From the NCBI GenBank assembly GCA_020354025.1, contig CP070638.1:455523-519522 (forward strand): a stretch of DNA of 64,000 bases, read 5' to 3'. The notes beneath the pieces were generated by a model. That model saw only the letters and a list, made by a program, of their open reading frames with translations. It was not told where the DNA came from and did no database searches. This DNA is from Fidelibacterota bacterium (GTDB lineage Bacteria; Fidelibacterota; Marinisomatia; SCGC-AAA003-L08; TS1B11). Below, one piece after another: positions 54,441 through 63,035 of this stretch (position 1 is its first letter; every line of letters begins with the position of its first letter). Both the position numbers and the translations under genes were made by a program.

Positions 54441-57400
54441 ATGCCCGAGCGTGACGATATTAAAAGAGTACTTATCATTGGATCAGGACCGATAATTATC
54501 GGTCAAGCCTGTGAATTTGATTATTCCGGTACACAAGCCTGTAAAGCACTCAGATCATTAGGTTATGAAATAATCCTAGTGAATTCTAATCCTGCGACGA
54601 TTATGACAGACCCTGACATGGCTGATGTTACCTATATCGAACCTCTTACAGTCCAAGCACTTACTGATATAATTGAGAAAGAACGGCCAGATGCTTTGCT
54701 GCCAAATCTGGGTGGGCAGACCGGTCTGAATCTATCTTCTCAGTTACACAAATCCGGGATACTGGATAAATATGGAGTGACAGTAATTGGAGTAAATGTT
54801 GATGCCATAGAACGCGGAGAAGACCGGACAGCTTTTAAGAATACAATGAATCGTCTTGGTATCGAGATGCCTCAAAGTGAAGCCGTTGATTCTATTGAAG
54901 AAGCAGAGAAGGTTGCTGAACATTTAGGTTACCCTGTTGTTATTCGCCCTGCATCTACAATGGGAGGAACCGGGGGGGGGCTGGTCTATAATGTTGAGGA
55001 ATTGCGCCTAATAGCCGCTCGAGGTCTTTCAGCAAGTATGGTCAATCAAGTGTTAATAGAGGAATCTGTTCTTGGGTGGGAAGAGCTTGAGCTGGAAGTG
55101 GTTCGAGATGCCAAGAATCAGATGATTACGGTCTGTTTTATTGAAAATGTTGATGCGATGGGTGTTCATACAGGCGATTCATATTGTACGGCACCAATGT
55201 TAACAATCAATCAGGAGCTCCAAGAGAAGCTACAGAAATATTCTTATGATATAGTGGAAGCGATCGAGGTGATTGGCGGCACAAACATTCAATTTGCCCA
55301 TGATCCCAAGACAGGTAGGGTTGTCGTCATCGAGATTAATCCTAGAACATCGCGATCATCCGCCCTGGCATCAAAAGCAACGGGTTTTCCAATTGCCCTG
55401 GTATCATCCCTTCTAGCAGGTGGGTTGACGATGGATGAAATCCCTTACTGGCGTGAGGGGACGCTTGAGAAATACACGCCTTCAGGAGATTATGTCGTCG
55501 TCAAGTTTGCCCGCTGGGCTTTTGAGAAGTTTCGAGGCGTCGAAGACAAGCTTGGCACGCAGATGCGCGCTGTCGGCGAGGTTATGAGCATCGGCAAGAC
55601 ATACAAAGAAGCTTTACATAAAGCTATTCGGTCATTAGAGATAAAAAGACATGGTTTAGGTTTTGCAAGGGACTTCAATAATAGGTCGCTGGAAGAATTG
55701 ATGACTATGTTGAGTTCGCCTTCGAGCGAGAGGCAGTTTATCATGTATGAAGCGTTAAGGAAAGGGGCTGGTATACAGGACCTCTATGATAAGACCCATA
55801 TTAAGCCGTGGTTTATTGAACAAATGAAAGAATTAGTGGAGATTGAAGAAGAAGTTCTAAAGTACAAAGACCAAAAATTGCCCGATGAGTTGCTTGTTCG
55901 GGCTAAAAAGGACGGTTTCGCTGATAAATATCTTTCCCAGTTGCTCAATATATCTCAACGAGAAATTCGTGAAAGACGAATCTCTCTTGGGATTACAGAG
56001 GCGTGGGAACCCGTTCCGGTCAGCGGCGTCGAGAATGCCGCATACTACTATTCAACTTACAACGCGCCTGACAGGGTAGAGGTGAGTGATCGGAAAAAAA
56101 TTATGGTCCTTGGTGGCGGTCCCAACAGAATTGGACAGGGGATAGAGTTTGATTACTGCTGTGTCCACGCTGCTTTTGCGATCCGTGAAGCCGGCTATGA
56201 ATCGATTATGGTCAACTGCAATCCTGAGACCGTTTCGACAGATTATGATACTTCCGATAAACTCTATTTTGAGCCATTAACTGTCGAAGACGTACTAAGC
56301 ATCTACCACAAAGAGAAGCCGGAGGGTGTTATTGTTCAGTTTGGCGGACAGACGCCCTTAAATATTGCGAACCAGCTAGCCGAGTCCAGAGTGAAAATAT
56401 TAGGGACGAGCCCGGACACCATAGATCTGGCCGAGGATCGTGATCGTTTCCGCCAGATCATGAGGAAATTAGATATACCCCAGCCGGACTCAGGGATGGC
56501 GAGTACGCTTCAAGAAGCTTTAAATATTGCTGAAAAAATTGGCTATCCTCTAATGGTTCGTCCATCATACGTACTTGGTGGACGGGGGATGGAAATTGTC
56601 CTCGATGAAGAGATGCTCGCGCATTATATCGCTGCTGCGGTGGATGTATCTCCTGAACGTCCCATATTGATTGATAAATTTTTAGAGTACGCGGTAGAAG
56701 CCGAAGCCGATGCGATTGCTGATGGTACGGACGCTTTTGTTCCGGCAATCATGGAACATATTGAATATGCCGGTGTGCATTCGGGTGATTCGGCGTGTGT
56801 AATACCCCCGGTTGACATACCTCAAAAGCATATAGATACCATATATGAATATACCAGAAAGATTGCAATTGAACTCAATGTCATAGGCCTGATGAATATT
56901 CAGTATGCCATCGCCTATGACAAGGTTTATATCCTTGAGGCTAATCCACGGGCCTCAAGAACGGTTCCTCTGGTATCGAAAGTATGCAATGTTCAAATGG
57001 CTAAAATTGCGACACAGATCATGCTCGGAAAGAAATTGTCAGACTTTGATCTCAAGAAAAGAGAAATAAAACATTTTGGAGTAAAAGAAGCTGTATTTCC
57101 ATTCAACATGTTCCCTGAAGTTGATCCTGTTCTTGGCCCTGAAATGCGATCCACAGGCGAAGTTTTAGGTATGGCTGATTCCTTCAGACTGGCATTTTAT
57201 AAAGCTCAAAATGCAACCCAACTACCTTTGCCTCTAGAAGGGACTGTCTTAATTACCATCGCCGATCGTGATAAACAAGGGATATTGGAACCGGCTAAAC
57301 GCTTCGCCGAATTGGGATTTAAAATATTAGCTACCGAGGGAACGAAAAGATACCTCGCTGAAAACGGCATTGATTCAACATTTATCAAGAAAGTAAAAGA

Positions 57401-57641
57401 TGGCCGTCCGAATATTGTCGATGCCGTGAAGAACGCCGAAATAGATCTGATTATAAATACTCCCAAGGGGAAATTCAGTGAAGTAGACGACTCGTACATC
57501 CGAAAGGAAGCGATCAAACACAAGATCTTATATTTTACGACAACTACGGCAGCACTCGCTGCAACTAAAGGTATTGCTGCCAGGAGGGATGGGAAAGCAA
57601 GCGTTAAATCATTGCAGAACTATCACGCGGAGATTAGGTGA
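54441..57641 (+). CDS. carB: Carbamoyl-phosphate synthase large subunit (copy 2, A/T-rich)
   Basis: A complete 1066-residue CarB, 100 bases downstream of copy 1 and in the same direction. All ATP-grasp motifs are intact ([67 protein letters not shown]), as is the MGS-like end (FKILATEGTKRYLAENG). It is not a recent copy: many positions differ, and it lacks QSLQELFG, ending instead KSLQNYHAEIR. Third codon positions are markedly more A/T than in copy 1, a sign of transfer from another genome. Two carB genes can serve arginine and pyrimidine synthesis separately, which is a reasonable guess here. Confidence 0.96.
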   Translation: MPERDDIKRVLIIGSGPIIIGQACEFDYSGTQACKALRSLGYEIILVNSNPATIMTDPDMADVTYIEPLTVQALTDIIEKERPDALLPNLGGQTGLNLSSQLHKSGILDKYGVTVIGVNVDAIERGEDRTAFKNTMNRLGIEMPQSEAVDSIEEAEKVAEHLGYPVVIRPASTMGGTGGGLVYNVEELRLIAARGLSASMVNQVLIEESVLGWEELELEVVRDAKNQMITVCFIENVDAMGVHTGDSYCTAPMLTINQELQEKLQKYSYDIVEAIEVIGGTNIQFAHDPKTGRVVVIEINPRTSRSSALASKATGFPIALVSSLLAGGLTMDEIPYWREGTLEKYTPSGDYVVVKFARWAFEKFRGVEDKLGTQMRAVGEVMSIGKTYKEALHKAIRSLEIKRHGLGFARDFNNRSLEELMTMLSSPSSERQFIMYEALRKGAGIQDLYDKTHIKPWFIEQMKELVEIEEEVLKYKDQKLPDELLVRAKKDGFADKYLSQLLNISQREIRERRISLGITEAWEPVPVSGVENAAYYYSTYNAPDRVEVSDRKKIMVLGGGPNRIGQGIEFDYCCVHAAFAIREAGYESIMVNCNPETVSTDYDTSDKLYFEPLTVEDVLSIYHKEKPEGVIVQFGGQTPLNIANQLAESRVKILGTSPDTIDLAEDRDRFRQIMRKLDIPQPDSGMASTLQEALNIAEKIGYPLMVRPSYVLGGRGMEIVLDEEMLAHYIAAAVDVSPERPILIDKFLEYAVEAEADAIADGTDAFVPAIMEHIEYAGVHSGDSACVIPPVDIPQKHIDTIYEYTRKIAIELNVIGLMNIQYAIAYDKVYILEANPRASRTVPLVSKVCNVQMAKIATQIMLGKKLSDFDLKKREIKHFGVKEAVFPFNMFPEVDPVLGPEMRSTGEVLGMADSFRLAFYKAQNATQLPLPLEGTVLITIADRDKQGILEPAKRFAELGFKILATEGTKRYLAENGIDSTFIKKVKDGRPNIVDAVKNAEIDLIINTPKGKFSEVDDSYIRKEAIKHKILYFTTTTAALAATKGIAARRDGKASVKSLQNYHAEIR

Positions 57642-57656
57642 AAAGGCGGAACGGGG
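57636..57656 (+). repeat. 21-bp direct repeat, copy 1 (end of carB copy 2)
   Basis: The bases from AGGTGAAAAG to ACGGGG, spanning the carB stop, recur exactly at 58361-58381. The two flank the RDD gene. Confidence 0.9.
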
Positions 57657-57827
57657 ATTTTCCAGGGGGATTTTTATTATCGCAAGTGGGCGGCTCGTTA
57701 GCCCACTCGTGCGGCAGAAAGGTGAAATTGAAAAAGCTATGAAAATGTCTACGATGGAAACCGATATTATTCAGGCATACCATGTTATAAGCCATCATAC
57801 TAGAATCCCAACAAGGAGGATTTGATC
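57657..57827. other. Spacer with hairpin before the RDD gene
   Basis: 57685-57707 forms a seven-pair hairpin (AGTGGGC ... GCCCACT). AAGGAGG at 57813-57819 is the ribosome site of the next gene. No gene is present. Confidence 0.5.
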
Positions 57828-58226
57828 ATGAACGAAAACATCCAACGATATGCTGGATTCTGGCGTCGCTTTGCCGCAGTTTGTATTGACGGTAGTGTAA
57901 TAATTTTCGCCCTGTACTATATGCAAGCTTTCCTGCTCTACGAAATGTCTATTATAGTAGCGATAACCAGCATCCCATTGACCTGGTCTTATTTCAGTGG
58001 CATGGAAAGTTCGCCGCTTCAGGCAACTATAGGCAAAATGGCTGTCGGTATATACGTTACTGACTTGCAAGGACAAAGGATTTCCTTCGGGCGCGCTAGT
58101 GGTCGCTTCTTTGGAAAAATCCTTTCAGGAGCCATTTTGCTAATTGGCTATCTTTTGGCAGGATTTACCGAGAAGAAACAATCGCTGCACGACATGATGG
58201 CAGGGTGCTTGGTACTGCTGAAGTAG
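57828..58226 (+). CDS. RDD-family small membrane protein
   Basis: A 132-residue protein starting at ATG 57828, with AAGGAGG eight bases upstream. It has the RDD signature (GFWRRFAAVCIDGSVIIFAL with Arg-Asp pattern; QATIGKMAVGIYVTDLQGQR; SGRFFGKILSGAILLIGYL; KKQSLHDMMAGCLVLL) and about three membrane helices. RDD proteins are membrane proteins, some of them cation antiporters; the role here is open. It sits between two copies of a 21-base repeat and just before carB leftovers, so it may have arrived with a recombination event. Confidence 0.88.
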   Translation: MNENIQRYAGFWRRFAAVCIDGSVIIFALYYMQAFLLYEMSIIVAITSIPLTWSYFSGMESSPLQATIGKMAVGIYVTDLQGQRISFGRASGRFFGKILSGAILLIGYLLAGFTEKKQSLHDMMAGCLVLLK

Positions 58227-58330
58227 CTTGTTTAGAAACAAGAATGCGGCGCACAGTACACACACGGCTTTGTCGCACGTTTCGATAACTCAGAATTGTG
58301 CCTCTCCCCAATCCGAGTGAGCGGCCTAAC

Positions 58331-58366
58331 AAGTCCCTGCACCAATATCATGCCGAGATCAGGTGA
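58331..58366 (+). pseudogene. carB: 3'-terminal remnant of a carB gene (copy-2 type end)
   Basis: Codons read KSLHQYHAEIR-stop, compared with KSLQNYHAEIR-stop at the end of carB copy 2. Nine of eleven residues agree, but the remnant uses G/C-rich synonyms (CTG, GCC, GAG, ATC, AGG). The bases after the stop are the same as after copy 2. Confidence 0.75.
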
Positions 58367-58381
58367 AAAGGCGGAACGGGG
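58361..58381 (+). repeat. 21-bp direct repeat, copy 2
   Basis: Identical to 57636-57656; spans the stop codon of the carB remnant. Confidence 0.9.
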
Positions 58382-58392
58382 GGATCTCCCGG

Positions 58393-58425
58393 GCACAGTC
58401 GTTGCGGGAGCTGTTCGGGGGATAA
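58393..58425 (+). pseudogene. carB: 3'-terminal remnant of a carB gene (copy-1 type end)
   Basis: In another frame 27 bases after the first remnant, codons read AQSLRELFGG-stop, compared with VQSLQELFG-stop at the end of carB copy 1. Seven or eight residues agree, too short to be certain on its own. Confidence 0.5.
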
Positions 58426-58464
58426 AATACCTGAAGGGATTAGTTTTTGTCCTGCCTCCTAAAA

Positions 58465-58484
58465 CCCACGGTTAAAACCGTGGG
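58465..58484 (-). terminator. Perfect palindrome / terminator of the MscS-type gene
   Basis: CCCACGGTTAAAACCGTGGG is a perfect 20-base palindrome; read on the minus strand it is followed by TTTT and lies 37 bases after the stop of the channel gene. The same palindrome type is a common dispersed element in many genomes. Confidence 0.6.
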
Positions 58485-58520
58485 CTAAGCTGAATCAAGA
58501 CAACCGGGTAGTCCACAACT

Positions 58521-59744
58521 TCAGGACTTCAGGTAAGACAGATTCTCGAAATCCTTCCCCGTTGGCTCTTGGAACACCCGCAGGTCGAACTGGGGCACTA
58601 CCGCCAGGATGTGGTCGAAAATGTCGGCCTGGATGGCCTCGTAGGCAGCCCAGCGGGTATCATCGGTAAAAGCGTAGATTTCGATAGGGAGGCCGCTGGG
58701 CCCCGGCTGCAGCTGCCGGACCAGCAGCGTCATATCCTGGTGGATCAGGGGATGGCTCCGCAGGTAGGCCTCAATATAGGACCGGAAGGTGCCCACATTG
58801 GTTAGTCGCCGGCCGTTGATAAGCTGGCTGGTGTCCACCTGGTGCTCCTGGTTATACTTAGAGATCTCGTCCCGTTTCTCACTGATATAGCCGGTCAGAA
58901 GCTGGAATTTTTCGAACCGCTCTAGCAGCTCCTCATCGCACAACCGGATGGTGGACACGTCAATGTAGACGGCCCTTTTGATCCGGCGTCCGCCGCTTTG
59001 GGACATCCCCCGCCAGTTCTTGAAGGAGGAGTCCAACAGTTTGTGGGTAGGAATCACGGTGATGGTCTTGTCCCAGTTCTGTACCTGGACGGTATGCAGG
59101 GCGATATCGATGACGTCTCCGTCGGCGCCGAAGGCGGGGACTTCAATCCAGTCGCCTACCCGCACCAGGTCGGATGAGCTGATCTGGATGCTGGCCACGA
59201 AGGAGAGAATGGTATCCCGGAAGATCAACAGTACTACTGCCGTCATGGCACCGATGCCGCTGAGCATCAGCCAGGGCGAGCGGCCGCTGAGAATGGAGAC
59301 GATGATGATGGTCCCGAAAATATAGACCAGCAGTTTCGTCACCTGGATATAGCTCTTGATATCCAGCCGCCTTGCGAGGGCTGTGCTTTTGTATATTTCA
59401 TTTACGGAACTCAGAAACGCACCCAGACTCAGGAGGAGAATCAGGGCTATTACGGCGGTAAACAGGCGTTGGAAGAAGGTCTCAGCCTGGGGCACCAGGT
59501 AGGAAAAATTGTAGAGGATCAAGGCTGGCACGATATATAGCAGACGCCGGAAAACCCCTTCCTGCAGCAGGATGTCATCGAGCTGGGTAGAACTTCGCTT
59601 AATAATGGCTCTCAACGGGCGCAAGACCAATTTTCTGGTTAGTATAAATGCCAAGTAGCTGAGGACAATCACACCGAGTATTGATAGATATTGTACAACA
59701 GCAGGATTGTCCGAGAGCCAATCTTTGATAGTATCTATCGTCAT
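58521..59744 (-). CDS. MscS-family mechanosensitive ion channel (YbdG-like)
   Basis: A 407-residue channel starting at ATG 59744 with GGAAGGAAA just upstream; the open frame begins at 59783 without a ribosome site. Four or five membrane helices occupy residues 15-190, followed by the MscS beta domain (FVASIQISSSDLVRVGDWIEV, VIDIALHTVQVQNWDKTITVIP, SSFKNWRGMSQSGGRRIKRAV) and a C-terminal domain typical of the larger YbdG-like type (QVDTSQLINGRRLTNVGTFRSYIEAYLRSHP). It would release solutes when the membrane is stretched. Divergently transcribed from the TetR gene. Confidence 0.92.
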   Translation of the reverse strand: MTIDTIKDWLSDNPAVVQYLSILGVIVLSYLAFILTRKLVLRPLRAIIKRSSTQLDDILLQEGVFRRLLYIVPALILYNFSYLVPQAETFFQRLFTAVIALILLLSLGAFLSSVNEIYKSTALARRLDIKSYIQVTKLLVYIFGTIIIVSILSGRSPWLMLSGIGAMTAVVLLIFRDTILSFVASIQISSSDLVRVGDWIEVPAFGADGDVIDIALHTVQVQNWDKTITVIPTHKLLDSSFKNWRGMSQSGGRRIKRAVYIDVSTIRLCDEELLERFEKFQLLTGYISEKRDEISKYNQEHQVDTSQLINGRRLTNVGTFRSYIEAYLRSHPLIHQDMTLLVRQLQPGPSGLPIEIYAFTDDTRWAAYEAIQADIFDHILAVVPQFDLRVFQEPTGKDFENLSYLKS

Positions 59745-59970
59745 TTTAGTTTCCTTCCACCCGTTGAACAGCAGCCCCCGCATGGCACAAACCGAGGTTT
59801 ACGTCAAAGAAGTCTTTACGGAGGACTATGAGCAAGGCCGTAACCGTGTCCTAATGTAATTAAAATAACAGGTGTTTTGCGATGGTTAATGGCGGATGGA
59901 GCAAGCTCGATAATTTCAATTATAGGGTAGATTTCAAGGTTGATTTCCCTTCGGGATCCCCGTAATTAAC

Positions 59971-60017
59971 TGACCGTATGGTCAATATTTCTTGTGCTAT
60001 TGACCGTACGTACAGTA
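59971..60017. promoter_or_regulatory. Paired operator-like palindromes upstream of the TetR gene
   Basis: 59971-59984 is the perfect palindrome TGACCGTATGGTCA. 60001-60017 is TGACCGTACGTACAGTA, an imperfect palindrome around GTACGTAC sharing the same TGACCGTA half-site. They start exactly 30 bases apart, on the same helix face, 27-73 bases before the TetR start codon. They are the natural binding sites for the regulator. Confidence 0.7.
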
Positions 60018-60043
60018 AATTTGCTCCCAGGAGTTAATATCAC

Positions 60044-60724
60044 ATGACACCACAACCTGAAAGCAGCACTACCGAAAAATCGCAGGAAACCTATCGGAAT
60101 ATCCTTGAAGCCGCCGAAGCTGCCTTTGCAGCCGGAGGGTTTGACGGCGCAAATATGCGGGAAATTGCCCAGGCGGCCAGGGTGAACAAGTTCATGCTCT
60201 ATTACTATTTCGGGAACAAAGAAACCCTTTTCCTACAGGTGCTGGAGAACATTTTCAGCCCCTTTTTCCAGCAGTTGCTGGAGATTATCTCCCGGGGCAC
60301 CAGCCTGGAGGAGGCTGTTTCCGACGTATACGACCTTTACGCCCAGCTCTTCGCAGCAAAGGGAGAGCGATTCCGCCCCTTTATGGCCCGTGAGATCGCC
60401 GTTGGTGCCCCACATGTTGGAGATTTTTTCACAACGCAGGCACCTCAGATCCTGGATCTCTGGCGGGATAAAATCCTGGCATATGCAGGCCGGGACGATA
60501 TATCCGATCGACAAATTGAACTGGCCGTGTACAGTATCATGATAGGCATCGTCTCCAACTTTCTAATGCGCCCCGTATTCACACCTATTATGGAAGCGAG
60601 TGGTTTATCACTCTACGACAGGCAAGTAAAAGACCACGTCGTGCAATTCATGCTTGGTGGACTGCGTGCCAGGCTGTCTGCGGCTGTTGACGAGGACACG
60701 GCTAATAAGGGAGAGTTTTCCTAA
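60044..60724 (+). CDS. TetR-family transcriptional repressor
   Basis: A 226-residue regulator. Helix-turn-helix at residues about 20-66 (NILEAAEAAFAAGGFDGANM, REIAQAARVNKFMLYYYFGN KETLF), then an all-helical ligand domain of the usual size. AGGAG lies ten bases before ATG 60044. The stop TAA overlaps the transporter ATG (TAATG), so regulator and transporter are made together, and the two palindromes upstream suggest that it represses its own operon until an envelope or lipid-like ligand is bound. Confidence 0.92.
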   Translation: MTPQPESSTTEKSQETYRNILEAAEAAFAAGGFDGANMREIAQAARVNKFMLYYYFGNKETLFLQVLENIFSPFFQQLLEIISRGTSLEEAVSDVYDLYAQLFAAKGERFRPFMAREIAVGAPHVGDFFTTQAPQILDLWRDKILAYAGRDDISDRQIELAVYSIMIGIVSNFLMRPVFTPIMEASGLSLYDRQVKDHVVQFMLGGLRARLSAAVDEDTANKGEFS

Positions 60725-63003
60725 TGAAACAACAGTTCATCCAATGGACTATTCGCCGTCCCAAGCTATCCATAGGTCTAGCCGTGGTTCTCAGTCTGAC
60801 CCTAGCCTCCGGTATCTGGTTCCTACACATAGAAGACGACATCATGAAAATGCTCCCCGAAGACATCCCGTCACGGATAGTCTGGGATGAGATAGAGGAG
60901 CAGTTTGGCTCCACCGAACCGCTGTTGGTGAGCGTCGGCAGGGAGGGCCAATCTATTTTCACCCCCAAGGGGCTGGCGACCGTGTGGGACCTTACCCGCA
61001 CCCTGGAGGACCACCCAGCCGTGGATGAGGTCCGCAGCCTGGCTACCATGAACCGGATCGACAGCGATGAGGGTTTCCTGGAGGTAAGTGACCTTATGCC
61101 GAAGCGGGATATCAATCCGGAGGAGATTGCCGACCTCCGGGATTATCTCGCCCGCAACACCGATCTCGGCGGGATGCTGGTCTCAAAGGATGAGTTCTTC
61201 GCCATGCTGGCCGTAGTGCCCACCCTCGACGCCTCCGATAAAGAACTGGTCCAGGCCGTCGCTGAAATGACAAGTGATGGTCCGAAGGGTGGAAATGGTC
61301 ATACCGGTGGACTCCCCTTTGTCCGGGGCACCCTGGTCAAGCTGGTACTCTGGGAAATCATCACCTTGATGTGCATCGCCGTGCCGATACTGGTTTTCAT
61401 TCTGCTCATCAACCTGAGGAGCCCCCGAGGACTGCGCATGGTGCTGCCGGTAATCGGCCTGTCTGTCGGTACCATGCTGGGATTTTTCGGTTGGATGTCC
61501 AAGCTGACGGGGAGCGACCTATTCAACTTCACCCTGATCAACGGCAGCATGGGGGTAATTCTGCTCACCATCGCCACCGCCGACAGCGTGCACATCATGA
61601 CCCGGTTCTTCCGGGAAGTGCGGCAGCGTAGGGATGTGAAAGCTTCGGTGGCTGCCACCATGGACGTGCTAATGCTGCCTGTGTTCCTCACTTCGGTGAC
61701 CACCATGGCCGGCTTCATCTCGCTGGTCTCCGCTCCCCTGAGGGCTATGATCGGCTATGGAATTACGGTTTCTTTCGGTATTGCCTGGGCCTGGTATCTG
61801 TCGGTCACTTTTCTACCCAGCCTCATGTCCATCAGTAAGTGGGACCTTGAAGGCCGGGCACTGCGGTCGGCGGGGACCTTTGAGCGGATAATCCATCGCA
61901 TCGGTCAGTACGTGCTCCGCAAGCCCCGAACCGTACTGCTAACAGGCGGACTCATTGTTCTGGTTGCTTGCATCGGCATTTTCATGGTCCGCGTGGAAGT
62001 CAACGTCATCAACTTCTTCAAACCCACGGCTCCTATTCGCCAGAGCATGGAATTCCTCGACAGCCATTTCTACGGCACGCTCAACTTCGCTTTCAAGGTG
62101 GAGGGTGACCTGAAAGAACCGGATGTTCTGCTGGGTATGCAGCAGGTTCAACGCCAGCTGGAGCGTGAGCCGACAGTAGGGAACACAGCTTCCCTGGCCA
62201 ATATTATTGCCAAGCTGCATCGCGTGGTAATGGACGACAGTGCCCAGTACGAGGTTATTCCCGACAGCCGGGATAAAGTAGCCAACTTGCTCACACTCTA
62301 CAGCATGTCCGGCGATCCGGACGATTTCTCCTCCCTGGTGGATTACGATTACCGGATGGGGCTTGTCAGTGCCACGGTGAAGATGAGCGCCACCGAAGAG
62401 CTCATCGCCATGGTAGACCGCATCCACGATTATGTGGATACTCACCAATCACCGGCTCTGAGCATCAGCCTGTCAGGCTTCCCGGTCTTCATGCGGGATT
62501 TCATGAATGTATTGATCAAGAGTTCGCTGCTCTCGATCGGTCTGTCACTGATCCTGGTAATCATCCTGGCCGGGATTTTCTTCAAATCCATACGGTGGGG
62601 ATTACTGGCGGTAATTCCGCTAGCTTCGGCCATTGCCTTGAACTTCGGACTGATGGGCTGGCTGGGTATCGAACTAAGCCACGTTACCGCCCTGTTTACC
62701 GCCATTATCATCGGTGTGGGGGTAGACTTCGCCGTCCACTTTATCGCCCAGTACAGGAACTTCCTGAAAAGCGGTACAAGCCGGGACGAAGTAAGCCAGA
62801 TAGCCATCGATGATGTTGGATACCCGATCCTGCTCAATGTAGCCGCAGTCTCCGTGGGCTTCACCGCCCTCCTGTTCTCTGAATTTATTCCCATGGTCTA
62901 CATGGGCGGCCTGGTAATCATATCCATGGTCTCCTGCGCCGTGGGCACATTGACCCTGCTCGCCACCCTTGTTCACCTGTTACGACACAAAGTGACTGCC
63001 TAG
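60724..63003 (+). CDS. MMPL/RND-superfamily transporter
   Basis: A 759-residue transporter with the two-fold RND plan: helix 1 (IGLAVVLSLTLASGIWFL), a periplasmic loop to about residue 200, five helices, a second helix-plus-loop half from about residue 400 and five more helices (LSIGLSLILVIILAGIFF, IIIGVGVDFAVHFIAQYR). The conserved helix-4-type ADSVHIMTRF and GVGVDFAVHF carry the proton-relay Asp. Such 750-900-residue MMPL proteins export hydrophobic molecules, for example lipids or hopanoids, toward the outer membrane. A LolA-like protein and an outer-membrane protein follow, fitting lipid export. Confidence 0.92.
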   Translation: MKQQFIQWTIRRPKLSIGLAVVLSLTLASGIWFLHIEDDIMKMLPEDIPSRIVWDEIEEQFGSTEPLLVSVGREGQSIFTPKGLATVWDLTRTLEDHPAVDEVRSLATMNRIDSDEGFLEVSDLMPKRDINPEEIADLRDYLARNTDLGGMLVSKDEFFAMLAVVPTLDASDKELVQAVAEMTSDGPKGGNGHTGGLPFVRGTLVKLVLWEIITLMCIAVPILVFILLINLRSPRGLRMVLPVIGLSVGTMLGFFGWMSKLTGSDLFNFTLINGSMGVILLTIATADSVHIMTRFFREVRQRRDVKASVAATMDVLMLPVFLTSVTTMAGFISLVSAPLRAMIGYGITVSFGIAWAWYLSVTFLPSLMSISKWDLEGRALRSAGTFERIIHRIGQYVLRKPRTVLLTGGLIVLVACIGIFMVRVEVNVINFFKPTAPIRQSMEFLDSHFYGTLNFAFKVEGDLKEPDVLLGMQQVQRQLEREPTVGNTASLANIIAKLHRVVMDDSAQYEVIPDSRDKVANLLTLYSMSGDPDDFSSLVDYDYRMGLVSATVKMSATEELIAMVDRIHDYVDTHQSPALSISLSGFPVFMRDFMNVLIKSSLLSIGLSLILVIILAGIFFKSIRWGLLAVIPLASAIALNFGLMGWLGIELSHVTALFTAIIIGVGVDFAVHFIAQYRNFLKSGTSRDEVSQIAIDDVGYPILLNVAAVSVGFTALLFSEFIPMVYMGGLVIISMVSCAVGTLTLLATLVHLLRHKVTA

Positions 63004-63035
63004 ACAAAGCTGTGATGTATGTAAAGGAAATAACC

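Noticed and set aside
57685-57707. Hairpin after carB copy 2 as a rho-independent terminator
   Set aside because: The stem is good but no T run follows on either strand, so it is only noted as a hairpin.
58210-58226. RDD gene end CTGCTGAAGTAG (LVLLK-stop) as another sorting-tail vestige
   Set aside because: It is the natural last codons of an intact RDD domain; no tail motif precedes it, so the likeness is chance.
59782-59859. 25-codon open frame MAQTEVYVKEVFTEDYEQG... between the channel and TetR genes
   Set aside because: Looks protein-like but is very short, lacks a ribosome site and overlaps the channel's upstream region; not enough to call a gene.
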